This document shows positions 21,562 to 33,521 of a stretch of 64,000 nt of DNA, piece after piece. The notes beneath the pieces are model-generated. The model did not search any database and was not told the origin of the DNA. It was given only the letters and a program-made list of their open reading frames with translations. The position numbers were made by a program, and so were the translations under genes. The DNA is from Polytrichum commune (taxonomy: Eukaryota > Streptophyta > Polytrichopsida > Polytrichales > Polytrichaceae), in the NCBI GenBank assembly GCA_950295325.1, contig OX485809.1, forward strand, positions 40,147,081 to 40,211,080, written 5' to 3'. Position 1 is the stretch's first letter; the number at the start of each line of letters is the position of its first letter.

Positions 21562-23799
21562 GCTTCATATAAAAAAATCATTTTGTTGTTGGACTGTTGG
21601 AGCCATTTGTTATGTACAGTCTTTGCAATGTTGCATGTTGGCATTTCTGCACAATCTTTCATTATCATGTCATATATATATACGAATGAAAAAATTTGAA
21701 TGACATTTAATAACGAACTTTGGTATATATTTATAAATAGCATATGACCACCCCATTGTTTGTAACGGATGTGCCAAAAACCCAACCACTTTGAAAGGCC
21801 GAGGATGTTTCTTTTGAGGCAGCTCCGGATGACAAACACCAAGAACGAATTACATGGTATTTAGTCTCGACATCGTCCATTGTTTTCACGTCTTTGTAAT
21901 CCTTGCAGAATTATTTGTGTTGAAATTGTAAGGATGGTTTGATATACTTTTAGGTCACCTTATCTAAGCTCGCAGACCAATGCAAAAGACATGTACGCTC
22001 ACGTGCAACCATGGGTAGACTTACGTCACCACCCCCGTAAATCATCCTCACCGCATTCCAATTAGCTTGAGCATTATCAACCATGAACCCTTTGAAGTTT
22101 ATGTTTGGTACACCATTATTTTCTATGACAACATTCAAATTTTCTCAAAAGAGAGTTTGTGTTGCATCATCTTCATATTGCATGTCATAACATACAATGG
22201 TCATTAATTTATAGTATCGACTGTCGTACACATGGCAAACCATTGTCGTCCAGTCATTCCAATGTTTAACATGGTCAAACATAATCCAAGAATTTTCCAT
22301 GTTCCCCCAACTTACATCTTCTTCACAAGCTCTACACCACTACCTGAAATATCTAAAAACATCTTGAAAACAAATACTTTGTCCTTTGATTGCCTAGGGA
22401 ACTGACTACCATGGACGAACTTGAAAGCAAAATGGACTTTGAGTGCCATAATACTGTCTATAGTTTTCATTTCACTGCGTAAAAAATGCTTTGATACGGA
22501 TACAAAGTTATGATAATTTACAGACGCAAGAATGTTGAACTTGTCTATGACCACCTCTAAGGACAAACCAACGAAGTTCTGGCCTTCGCCACATGCGGAA
22601 GATTTAAGAAGGTAATCGACTAGGAATTGTTTGCTCGCTACCATGACTATGACATGTGCTATTGGCTACATAGTGATCATGTACACCAAGATGAGTGCAA
22701 GCCCTGGACATTCTAACGGATGTGGAATGAATGTATATTATTTGAGCATAGCACAAAGTAATGCACACATGTGTGGAACAACATACCTTATACTCGATAG
22801 TGGACCTAATAGGGACAACATTACCCATAGCAAATAGGAGAGGAATTGAACTGGTCCATTCAATATTGTTCTGCATACCCCCATTATAATGCATGTAATT
22901 ACAACAATCATTATGACATTGGAGATGACCTGCACAAGTATAGTGCTGGAAAGACAATCCAAAATCATTTTGGATATTCATGGTTTTGGTGGTGCACCAA
23001 GGGTGACCGTTGCACATTTTATAAATGCCGTCCATTGAGCGGCCATACGTACTTAGAACTCCATGTGCCACAGGAAGGAAGATGAAAAAAACGTTACCAT
23101 TAAAAGAAAAATGGTAAGTATTTGACATCACGAACATCTATATTGTTAAAATCAATGGATGCGCGATCAGATTTTGATATTTTTCTCGACTTTGTGAGCT
23201 TTAAGACATCAACGATAGTCAACCCTATATATGCAGTTGAAGGGTTTAATGGAGGACGTTGAGAAAATGTGCTTAGACGAACTAACCTCCCGTACATATG
23301 ACTACATGGTGATTTGACTACATGCATGGGAAGTTGTAAAGAAGTAGAAGTAACACTTTTAAATAGAAATGACAATGCGTTTGAAAGATCAACAGATGCA
23401 CAAATGTCATCTTTTGAATGTGATAGCACAAACACACTGTCATTAGTGAGCTTTAATTTAACATTTGTAACATAATGAATTTGCACTATGCATGTACTGG
23501 ATTTGTTTGTCAATATGACAGTTGAAGGTTGAATCTAAAATTCAAAAAAATCTATCACCCTTAATTAACCATGTCCTAAAATCCACATATAACCAACTTC
23601 AATTTTTTTTCTTTTGAACCAAAATCGTTTCATACACCTCTCCATCCGCAGAATACATCTCTTGCTCTAAATATACGGTCCCTATCTACTAGAGGTTGAA
23701 TCTCAAACTAAACAAATCTTCTGAGACACGCACATGGCCATCATCTTGAAGTGGCAACATGAAGGGAACAAAAGATCCATGAGCTCTAATGGTAGTCAT
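21562..23799 (-). pseudogene. Older MULE transposase copy, N-terminal and central part
   Basis: The minus-strand sequence is collinear with the younger transposase at 33522-36070: start ATG at 23799 (MTTIRAHGSFVPF), SKSDRASIDFNNIDVR near 23150, the Cys/His segment near 22990-22860, and NFKGFMVDNAQANWN near 22100. Intactness is lost early: codon 37 is TAG (23691-23689) where the younger copy has CAG, and several frameshifts follow. The remainder is displaced by LTR insertions to 19334-19368 and 16978-17137. With the plus-strand methyltransferase-like copy at 26451 it forms the divergent gene pair of the older element. Confidence 0.8.
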
Positions 23800-26450
23800 A
23801 GAGAAACAAAGTAATGGATGAACATCATATCACAATGATATTGAATCGGTGAAGTTTTTTGTATTGAATGTTGTATAGTGCAATAATGAATGGAAATTAA
23901 AACGTCTGATAGCATAATATCAAATAATACAAAACTAGACAAATCACAATAATAATAAGAGAATATTTGAGGGCAAGGCATAGAACCCTAAACCAGATCT
24001 TAAAAAATATCTCATATGAAAAATAAACCATAGGGAACCCCACCCACAAGGGAGTTGTGTATTATAAAGTTATCATATGAAGATAAAACAAATATACATA
24101 TTATTGATTATAAGAACACGGGAGAAATGTGGGCACGAATGTCATGGAGAAAATGACGTTAAATAATAAACAAGCTCGCAAAATTTTGAAATTGTGGCAG
24201 TGCAATCTGGATGTAGATGCAAATACCATTAGATTTGGCCGAGAAGATAAATAATAAGCAATTTTGAATAAAGCCAAGGGAAAGGTAGGGGTATCACGGA
24301 AATTTGGCGGGTATAATAAAAACAAAAATACAATGAAAGATGAGTAGAAATAACTCGGTCAATGGACACCAATTGCAACGCGAATGATCGAAATAAATGC
24401 CAAGTTCATGTGAAATAAATATATTGGAAGAATGCATGAAAGTGGAGTGGTAGATGACATATCTTTGACATCAATGATGGTGTAGGATGTAAAGAGAACA
24501 CCCATAAGGCCAAAGAGAAGGTGTAAGAAATATTTGTATTTTACCTATGAGAAATAGAGGTTCAGGCTTAGTGTGGGAAAGAATAACGTAAGATAAAAAG
24601 GGAAGAAAAAAACTTGTTGAGTACGATAGAAAAGATTATGAAGACACTAGATTTTGATACAATAACAACAATGACGATGCAGGGCGATGAAGGTGCAAAT
24701 AGCAAAGAACAAACATACGATTGTATATCCGAATCGGAAATGAAGACGACTTCAGAAAAAACACAAGAAACAAAAAGGTAAGTCACCTTAATTTTCGTAT
24801 AATTTGATAGTACATTAAATGGAGATGAGCTAGAAAATGACATTTACATTTAATTAAAAATTGTCAAGTGGTTTATAATGATGGAAATGTTAGTCAAGTG
24901 AACCATGTGCGTTGACGCACATTGTACGTGAGGCGAATAAGAAAGCTTCAAAGTTAAGAGGGGGAACCATTTGCGTTGACGCGTAGGGTGTTGGGGATGA
25001 ATAAGAAAGCTTGAAAGGTAGGAAGTAGAACCATGTGCTTTAACGCAAATGACACGTGAGGGGGAGTAAGCGGGCTTGAAAGTAAGGTTGGAGAATCATA
25101 TGCGTTGACGTATAAGGGTGATAGCTACTTAGAGAGATTATAAGTTAGGAGGGAGAACCTTGTGCGTCAACGCACAAGGTATGTGACAACGACTTAAAGA
25201 AATTATAAGTTAGGAGGGAAAACCATGTGCGTTGACGCACATGATATGTGGTAGCGACTTAGAGAGGTTATAAATTAGGAGGGAGAACCATGTGCGTTGA
25301 CGCACATGGTATGTCGCAGCAACTTAGAGAAGTTATAAATTAGGATGGAGAACCTTGTGCGTTGACGTATAGGGTATGTGATGGTGAGTAAAAGAACTTG
25401 AAAGTTAGGAAGGAGAATCGTGTGCGTTAACGCACAGGGTATATGCCGGTGACTTGGAGAACCTAAGAGTAAAAATAAAGACCTATTATGTGAATTGAAA
25501 ACAACGCATAAAGGATTGGAGCAATGAATTCGTCCAATATGGGGTTGAAATGCAAAAAGTGGGAAATATGTATGTTGGAACATACTTGCAGTATGTAACA
25601 GGGGCTAGAAAAACATGAAAAACAGTAGGATTTTTGTTTTGCCGGCATACCCGAAATCTACGAGGTGGCAAAGAACAATGAAATCTATAGAAGAATGAGG
25701 AGGGATGATGATATTAAAGAAGAATTTCTTATAATATAAATTATATCTACAGAGATTTAGATAATATGTGGTATTTTTATTTTATTTTTTGGCCACGATT
25801 TAGATTATTTATAGATTTGACAAGTTTTGGCAAATCCACAAAATCTAAAAAAAACAAAAACAAAAACAAATCTCAAAGTCATATGTACAATGTCCACATC
25901 ACTACTTTGAATGGTCCAAAGTCCATGATGTGGACCCTGTGCGTTAATGCACATGGTTTGCGATGGCAACTTCCAAATGTATATAGCTAGGTTCTTTAGG
26001 GCGAGTCGCCACCCTGATTGTACAATATTCAAACTGCCAAGTTCACACCCTAGGATCTTTCTCTTTTTCTTATTATTTGTGGTGGTGCTACTATTGCTGC
26101 TCATTTGTTGTTATTGTTGTTGGTGCTACTGCTAGTGTTGCTCTCTTGTTTCTGGTTCTGCTGCCGCTGTCGCTCATTTGCTGGTGCTGTTGGTGTTGCT
26201 ATTGTGTTACTGGTTTTACTGCTGGTGTTGCTCTTGTGCTGTCAGTTCTACTACTAGTGCTTCTACTTTACTATTCATGTTCTTGTTGGTATTCCTCTTT
26301 ATTCTACTCTCATGTATTTTCTTTGTTTAATTCTTCTTCCTTTAAGCATGTTTTTTTTGCAATCTATAATTTCATATATTTATTGGGATGGTTTGCTTCA
26401 TTAAAATGATTTTAAAATTTTCCTTCATTGTTTGCATTTAGGACTAACCA
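23800..26450. promoter_or_regulatory. Divergent intergenic region of the older MULE-like element
   Basis: About 2.65 kb separating the two divergent starts, close to the 2.77 kb in the younger element. It holds the palindrome array (24903-25445), a single related palindrome at about 25936 (CCTGTGCGTTAATGCACATGG) and a T/G-rich stretch (26060-26300) just before the methyltransferase-like start. It presumably carries both promoters; no TATA box can be assigned with confidence. Confidence 0.45.
24903..25445 (-). repeat. Nine-unit palindrome array in the older element
   Basis: Nine units of about 60-68 bp, each with a core like CCATGTGCGTTGACGCACATGG (for example near 25288) followed by a conserved spacer (GCAACTTAGAGAAGTTATAA). 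Cores are perfect or near-perfect palindromes, some decayed. The array lies between the divergent transposase (23799, minus) and methyltransferase-like gene (26451, plus). The younger element has a matching nine-unit array at 32133-32660. Confidence 0.75.
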
Positions 26451-26733
26451 ATAGATATGGAAAACATTGTTTATAATTTCACTAATGATGATTCTACAAT
26501 AAATTCAACTCAAGATCGTCCATCTCTACCACTTCATCATCATCAAGACATTACATCATCTAAAGAAAACTTTTAATTTGTGGACAATAAGATTTGTGCA
26601 TCTAGGAGCTTAAATTGGGCTTAAGCCAGTGCCATATTTGGATCTCAATTGCATGCAAACCTTTCATTCATATTATACAAGAACAAAATGTTTTTTTATA
26701 GAGGATGGCAATCACAATTATTTTGCTTGAGAA
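26451..26733 (+). pseudogene. Older methyltransferase-like gene copy, 5' part of exon 1
   Basis: Aligns with the start of the younger copy (30752 on the minus strand): there ATG GAT TTG GAA, here ATA GAT ATG GAA at 26451, so the original start codon is lost. Similarity continues through the Asp/Ser-rich N-terminus (STINSTQDRPS) and, after an internal deletion, to ILYKNKMFF near 26670-26690. It is cut at 26733 by the younger transposon and resumes at 38207. Confidence 0.72.
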
Positions 26734-26752
26734 GCGGGGAGTGCTATCTTAT

Positions 26753-26803
26753 GAGCAGTGAGCAATGAGCGGTGAGCGATGAGCGGTAACTTATGAGCAG
26801 TGA
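26753..26803 (+). repeat. Left subterminal heptamer array (GAGCRRT)n
   Basis: Five contiguous units GAGCAGT-GAGCAAT-GAGCGGT-GAGCGAT-GAGCGGT from 26753, then AACTTAT and another GAGCAGT. They directly follow the terminal CTATCTTAT. The right end has the same unit in inverted orientation. Subterminal short repeats like this are commonly transposase-binding sites; that role is inferred. Confidence 0.75.
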
Positions 26804-26932
26804 GGAAGATGAAAATTTTGGTAATAGGGCCATCAATATCCTATAACCGTGGAATTGTGGCCTTAAAAATGATGATTTTAGGGTTTAGTAATAAGAGGGT
26901 TGAGAAGGATAAACAACATGAAGTCCAAAAAT

Positions 26933-29900
26933 TTATTCATCAGTAGTAGCACTAGACATTAAACTATTTTTTGCCTCGTCATCTATATATATTCGAGCAC
27001 CTTTGCATTGCGAATTGATTTTGGAACTATAGCAAGATTCTTCATTTGGATATGAATCTTCGAGATTCAACATTGCAATTGCAACATTCTCTGCATATGA
27101 TGGGAGACGCGGGCTACGGCTTGGACTTCGTAGGAATTGTCTATGTGCCCAAAACAGGAGACATGTCCTCTTTCCAATCGTATTCCTGAAATCAAATCGA
27201 TGAAACATGTAAATAATGTGAAGAAATAAAAATGAACCAATGAATTGAATGAAACGAATGAATTGAATAAAAATTTATTGTATTAAAACTTATTCACACT
27301 CAAATTCAAGCATCTCCTCATCTGAGAGGTTATCATCTTCTTTTGTGAGATCTTGTATATTCTCCTTAGATGACCCCTCTTTCAAAACGTTTTCCAAAAG
27401 CGGTTTCAATATGTGCTCAAACATGTCATTATCACCCTCAAATACAAGAAGATGTCTGCCACATGCGCGTGTTGCTAGGATAGAAGCTCCAGTGGAACAT
27501 GTCAAATCAACAACGCGTCCATTCGATGGTGTAAACAATTCAATAAGATCTTGAAAAAAAACGCGGCGATTTTTGATATGGCCCCCTCCAAGGTCTTCCC
27601 GATTTTTTAAGAAGCATGTTTTTTTCATCCACAAAATTGAAAAGCAAGTTTTTTCTTTTTAATCAAGTGCCAAAAAAAGTGGAGTTTGGTTGTCTCGTGA
27701 ATTTTGTAGTAGTAAAATCCCTTACCAAGACATGAGCCATAAATGCCGGAGTCTACAAAAAAATATAAATTGTGTTAAAACTATATACAATGCAAATAAC
27801 ACCAAAATAATTAAATAGAAACAATTGTGATGTGTTATACTTACGGTGTAGGTTGGAGACTCCGGATCCTTGAACACCATGTACGAATTGAGGCAAATAA
27901 AAGTCCTAAGAACTTTTATGTTGCCGTTGTATAAGGTTGAATTCAAAACCTTTTTGGTTTGCATATCGATAGCAGAAAATACTATGAGGACGCCATCATC
28001 AGACAAGATGGACTTGCACAAGGACATTGTTGCAACCATCCAGTTCTTGTCATATTTATTCCAAAGAGGAATTTCAGCAGGTCTATTGGAGAGGTTGAAG
28101 TCAAGACCGTCGGGAAATTGCAGAAAAACCAAGTCAACGGCAAATGGAGTCGGACTTCCCATGACATGAAATTCGCGATTGTCTTTGAACTGAAATACCA
28201 CAACATATCACAATATAAGATACAAAATAAAATCCAAATGAAAGTAAGAACATTACAGAAAATACCAAAACAATAATATTTACATTTTTAAGAAATGTCC
28301 GCCATTGGATCCACTCAGGAGGGCCTACTTCAACCCCTTCAGACTTGTTCTTGACAGCAGTAGATCGAGCAAAAGAGAGCGTGAGAAAGTTCTTCAGTAT
28401 GAATAACTCTTTTATCAAAACATTCGTTGGCGCACGATGAATAGCGTCATAGGTGCTCGAGTAATGGAATTCCAATACATCGCACCCAGACTTTGAACTT
28501 TCGCCTCCAAGTGGATTCTTATCCAAATCATTGGAAAGAACAAGCAATTCTTTATGTTATGAAATTTCCGATTGATATTGTATTTTGGTTTCAGGAACAT
28601 GTTTCCTCTTACAACGTTTTGTCTCTTTTGGTTCTGGCTCTCTAAGTTTAAGCTGCACAATTTGTGCTTGCAAAATTGTAGTATCACGAGGATCCACATT
28701 TTTAGCATAATTTATCTTAAGGATTGTCTTCTCACTTGACGGACATGCATCCTTAGAACAATCAATATACCAACCACAATCCTCATAGTGTGGGAGCGAC
28801 CAATCCAAACAAATCTCAGTAGTGAACATGCATGAATCTCCTGCACCAATGTCACGCCAATTTGGGAAAAACCGAAGTTCCCCTATAACGCATTTATGTG
28901 GAATCAAAATATATCGAAAATACCTACATACAAAAATATTGTAAGTCAAATATTCCATGACAATTTGACAAATGGAATCAAAAAAATCAAAAAAATAATA
29001 AGATTAGGTTGTACCTGTATAATACACGTTTCATAGCAAGATCAATATTAGGTTGCTCATCCCAACCGTTGTGTTTTTTAACTTTTCCGCTTTGGAATTC
29101 ACGATAGAATATTGAATTGAAAGCCGCAAACTTCCAGGTTTGGATATACTCGGAGAGAGTAGGCACATCTGCAGGCAACTGAAAAGGAGATGAAAGAATA
29201 CTTTGAAGCTCTTCGATAACTTTTTTTTCCAACTGTGCCCAATATGTAGGCTTTGATAACCAATCATCAAGTGCAGAATCAGAGAGGGGCGATTTCGGGA
29301 AATGCAATGCATCTTTGTCAAATCTATTGTCATTCCAAAGCTTGAGCCATCCAACTTTGACTTCTGCATCCACATTACTGACAGCAACACGATGAAGTTT
29401 CTCTTGTAGCATTTCAGGCACCGAAAATGAACCCCAATGGTGCTTAACTTCTTCAAGGAAAGCAGAGGTAAAGTTGATATCGGCAATCGCTAGTTGTTTC
29501 GTAAAACTAGAAGATAACATTGTACGTTTTTTATTGACAGCCGCGGACATTGCTTTTGAAACTCCGTCTGATGTCCGTTCAAGAGGATGAGTTTCATTGT
29601 ACTGGTTGAGAGCAATATCGCTAGCCTCAGCAAGTTCTTGCTGAAAAATCAAATAAAAGTCAATATTTATAAGTTCATATAGATGTAATGTAAAATGAAG
29701 GTGAATAAACATAAGGCATATATTAGCAATGGTAGAAGAACTTACACTGTACATGTAATCCAAAAAAATTGGTCGTGTCAAAGAATACCAAGTTTTGACG
29801 GACTTCTCCTCACATAGTCTATAACTCTTTGGATCCAGTTGCTCTCTGAAGGAAGTCAAAGGCATGGTGCCAATACTTTGCATCCAATATAAAGTATGCA

Positions 29901-30752
29901 CCAAATTGGTGGATACGTGAGAATTTTTGGTTGACCTAAAAAGAAAATTAAATTGATTAGATTCATGATAATATAATTTGGAAAACAAAATATAAACTAG
30001 AACTAAGTGTAAAAAAATAGGTTAGAACATTACTTGTTGATGTCATGCATAGTAGTCAACAAACTTGGAATATCGTCAGGCTCGGACGCCAAAATGATAG
30101 AATCCACAAAGACATGACGTTCATAATCTTCGGTATATACGCGGTCAATATAAATTTTCCAAACAAAAAATCTGTGATTTCTATCCCATATAAAAAACAT
30201 CTTGTTATTGTATGACGTCAATGACAAATCTATATCCAATTGAAATTCAAACAGGGCATTGGCTTGAGCCCAATTTGGGCTCCAAAATGCGCGAACCTCA
30301 TCATCCACGAATTGAAAGTTTCCCTTAGAATCGGTGGCCGGTATATAAAACACACGGTCACCATCACGATAACCATTGAAAAAATCAACCTCCAATTTAG
30401 TAATGTCACCCTTCAAAGCAGGACGCACAATCGGCATAGGAACCATGCGACATAAGGGTACACGCAAGCGAGCATTAGGTCCAGCACGGATTGAAGAAAT
30501 TGTGGAAGTGGAATTGACCTTTCGTTTGTTCGTAAGCTCCCACACTTTCTCTTGATAAGTTTCATTGTCACCATCATTATCTTCATCCGAGTCAAAATCA
30601 TCGAGGGATTCATTTATTTTTTTCTTTTTCTTATTATGAAGATTTGACGATATGTCCTCATGATGATGAACTTGTTGAGATGGACGATCTTGAGTTGAAT
30701 GCATTGTGGAATCATCATCAGTAGAAATAAGAATCGTTCTTTCCAAATCCAT
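26933..30752 (-). pseudogene. Permuted DNA-methyltransferase-like gene of the younger MULE element
   Basis: Eight exons on the minus strand with GT-AG borders: about 30752-30034, 29935-29746, 29640-29015, 28923-28284, 28189-27845, 27752-27726, about 27650-27300 and 27185-26933. The N-terminus is acidic with a Lys run; the middle is unrecognised. Exon 5 has AVDLVFLQFPDGLDF then SILSDDGVLIVFSA; exon 7 has VVDLTCSTGASILATRACGRHLLVFEGD. A DPPY-like position before a motif I of the D-P-F-x-G-S-G/G-R-x-x-x-G-x-E-x-D kind is the permuted order of N6-adenine/N4-cytosine DNA methyltransferases, but the DPPY equivalent is LQFP, so catalysis is doubtful. Lesions: TAA at 28559-28557 (CAA in the older copy) and an 8-A run (27554-27561) that shifts the frame. 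The protein ends SLMSSATTDE. Confidence 0.6.
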
Positions 30753-31038
30753 TGATTGGTCCTAAAACAAATGAAATAAGTTTCATAAATATTTCAAAAC
30801 AAGTAGCAACACATTAGCAATAACATTACAAAAACAACAGCAATAGCAACAACAATAACAACAGAATACCACGAACACAGGGAAGAATGACAAAAATTAG
30901 TCTAGACAGAGCCATTTGCACCTTTAAATAATGTACGATTAGGGTGGCCGCTCACCCCAAACTACAAGGCCAGACCTTGTGCGTTAAGGCACAGGGTCTG
31001 TGCGTCCAACTACAGGTCTACCAAAGTTGGACGCGAGG

Positions 31039-31314
31039 TTTGGGTCGTTCGACCCAAACCATGCAAACAGTTTGGGTCGAACGACCCAAACCATGCTCAC
31101 AGTTTGGGTCGATCGACTCAAACCATGCAAACAGTTTGGGTCGAACGACCCAAACTAGGCACACAGTTTGGGTCGTTTGACCCAAACCATGCAAACGGTT
31201 TGGGTCGTTCGACCCAAACCATGCAAACAGTTTGGGTCGAACGACCCAAACTAGGCACACAGTTTGGGTCGATCGACCCAAACCATGCTCACAGTTTGGG
31301 TCGGTCGACCCAAA
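31039..31314. repeat. Nine-unit array of TTTGGGTCG-NN-CGACCCAAA palindromes
   Basis: First unit TTTGGGTCGTTCGACCCAAA at 31039-31058, then units every 32 bp to 31295. The centre varies between TT, AA, AT and GT while the arms stay constant. Linkers are CCATGCAAACAG, CTAGGCACACAG or CCATGCTCACAG. Two more copies 31 bp apart occur at 35817-35867 inside the transposase gene. The array is absent from the older element, so it was gained or expanded after the copies diverged. Apparent open frames across it come from the 32-bp period and are not genes. Confidence 0.85.
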
Positions 31315-31435
31315 CCATGCACACAGTCGGTCTGACGGAGGAGAGAAAAAAAACTGAATGCTTTGGGGGTGTGGCAATTTATACTACTTGTCCCTGCAGC
31401 CATATTTAGCGTGTCTCTTCGTGGCCCCGCATAGC

Positions 31436-31567
31436 CGCTAGAAAGTTGCCAGCGCAGACCATGTGCGTTAACACACAGGGTCTACTTGCCCAACTTTGCG
31501 AAGCCTCTAGCTAGGCAAGTAGACCATGTGCGTTAGCGCACAGGGTCAGCGCTGGCAACTTTCTAGC
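31436..31567. repeat. Long hairpin built from palindrome units
   Basis: CTAGAAAGTTGCCAGCGCAG near 31438 and its complement near 31548-31567 form arms that also include GACCatgtgcgttaacacaCAGGGTC and GACCatgtgcgttagcgcaCAGGGTC units; the loop is about 20 nt (CAACTTTGCGAAGCC...). Each arm holds its own palindrome, giving a nested, cruciform-capable structure. Confidence 0.65.
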
Positions 31568-31574
31568 CACTATG

Positions 31575-31652
31575 CGTTAGCGCATACACCCTGTGCGTTA
31601 GCGCATAAGGCCTGTGCGTTAGCGCATAGACCTTGTGCGTTAACGCACAGGA
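31575..31652. repeat. Tightly packed TGCGTTAGCGCA palindromes
   Basis: Four units at about 19-23 bp spacing (TATGCGTTAGCGCATA, TGTGCGTTAGCGCATA twice, TTGTGCGTTAACGCACAG). They belong to the same motif family as the 60-bp-period array downstream but are packed without linker. Confidence 0.7.
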
Positions 31653-32132
31653 CCGAGACGTGAATTTGAAAAAAAACTTTTTTTTTTCGTAGTCTGGAAT
31701 TCGTAGATTTGCGAAAACTTGTAAAATCTGGAAAAAATGCTAATGGGGTTAAAAAAAACAAAAATATGCTATATTATCTAAATCTCCGTAGCTACAAATT
31801 CTTCTCATATTTTGTTTTGGTTTGAAATGATTTTCTTTTCTCATTCTTCTATCTATTTCCTTGTTTTGGGCCACCTCGTAGATTTTGTGTTTCGGGGCAA
31901 AAAAAAATTTATGCTATTTTGTGTCACTTTCTAGCTCCTATAACGTATTGCATGAGTACTTGAGTAGTCATATTTCTCAATTCTTACATTCTAACCCCGT
32001 TTTCAATAGTTTTTTTGCTCCTAGGTTTTGAACATCGATTTAAATTTATACAATAGATATTTGTTTTAATTTTAGGCTCTCCTAGTCGTTTTACCTCCCA
32101 ACTTTTGGCCTTCCTAAATTGTTCTTACAAAT

Positions 32133-32660
32133 CCTGTGCGTTAACGCACAGGGTTTTACCTCCCAACTTTGGCCTTCCTAAGTTGTGCTTACAAACCCTG
32201 TGCGTTAACACACAGGGTTTCTCTTCCCAACTTTGGCCTTCCTAAGTTGCGCTTACAAACCCTGTGCGTTAGCGTACAGGGTTTCTCCTCCCAACTTTGG
32301 CCTTCCTAAGTTGCTCTTACAAACCCTATGCGTTAACGCACATGGTTTCGCCTCCCAACTTTGGTCTTCCTAAGTTGCTCTTAGAAACCCTGTGCGTTAA
32401 CGCACGGGGTTTCGCCTCCCAACTTTTTGCCTCCTAAGTTGCTCTTATAAACCCTGTGCGTTAACGTACAGGATTTTACCTCCCAACTTCTGGCCTCCCA
32501 AGTTGCTCTTATAAACCCTATGCATTCTCCTTCTGACTTCTAGCCTTCCTAAATTTCTGTTATATACCATGTGTATTAACGTATAGGGTTTCTCCTCTCC
32601 AATTTATAACCTCTATAAATTGATACTACATGACATGTGAGTGAACGTACAAGGTTCTCC
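32133..32660 (+). repeat. Nine-unit array of CCTGTGCGTTAACGCACAGG palindromes
   Basis: The first unit is a perfect 20-bp palindrome at 32133-32152. About nine units at 60-64 bp spacing share the linker GTTTCTCCTCCCAACTTTGG / CCTTCCTAAGTTGCTCTTAC. Cores decay towards the transposase side (ATGTGTATTAACGTATAG, ATGTGAGTGAACGTACAAGG). The unit number and position relative to the transposase start match the older copy at 24903-25445. Confidence 0.82.
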
Positions 32661-33521
32661 GTCCTAACTTACAACTTATGCACTATCAAATTATGTGAAC
32701 GTTGAACTGACTTACCTTTTTGTTTGTCGTCTTCTTTGAACCCGTCTTCAATTCGGACTCTGATATACGATCGTCTACATCTTCTTTGCTCTTTGTACCT
32801 TCATCATCCTCCATCGCATCAAAATCCAGTGTCTTTACAGTTTTTCTTCTACCGTACTCAACAAGTTTCTTTTCCCTTCCTTTTTGGCATCCTTCTTTCC
32901 CACACTGAGTCTGAACCTCTTTTTCTCGGAAGTGAAATACAAAGCTTTCCTACGTCTTCTCTTCGGCCTCACGGGTGTTCTCTCTACATCGTCCACCATC
33001 GTTGGTGTCTATGATATGTTTTCTATCAGGTACTATCATTTATTCTTCCAATGTATCTATCTCACAAAATCCGGCGTATATTACGATCACATGTTGTAAT
33101 TGGCGTTCAATGAACGAGATATTTCGACGTGTTTGTCATTATGTGTTTATTTTTGTTATATCCGCCAAAATTTTCTGACAGCTACTTTATTCTATTCATA
33201 ATGATCAATAATTTATTTTTTCAACCAATTTTAATTCTTTCTACATCTGCGTCAGTCCACACATATATATTTTAAATTTCTACCAATACTTTTAGTATTT
33301 GACGCCATTTTGTGTATATCTTGCTCGTAAATAGTCTCTGACTATTATTGTATTATGTCCACTTCTGTATTATTAGATGCTATGTATCACACGCTTTCAT
33401 CTCCATCCATTATTGTATCACACGTTTTCATTTCCATTCATTTCCTCACACAACTCTATACAAAAGCAACATTCATGCCATATTTTTGTGATGTGTTGTT
33501 CATATGTTTTTTTGATTTTCT

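Larger units (their letters stand above)
30753..33521. promoter_or_regulatory. Palindrome-rich divergent intergenic region of the younger MULE-like element
   Basis: Separates the methyltransferase-like start (30752, minus) from the transposase start (33522, plus). It contains two distinct palindrome families in ordered arrays (31039-31314 and 31460-32660) and a roughly 130-bp hairpin (31436-31567). The shared control region probably lies here; which palindromes act on which promoter cannot be judged from sequence. Confidence 0.5.

Noticed and set aside
31039-31314. Regularly spaced repeats that superficially resemble a CRISPR array
   Set aside because: The spacers are themselves conserved, the repeats are palindromes with variable centres, and the surrounding sequence is a plant nuclear transposon.
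31018-31761. Open frames with repetitive proteins (GRSTQTV..., LCANAQG...)
   Set aside because: They arise from the 32-bp-period and palindrome arrays, exist on both strands and have no independent coding signal.
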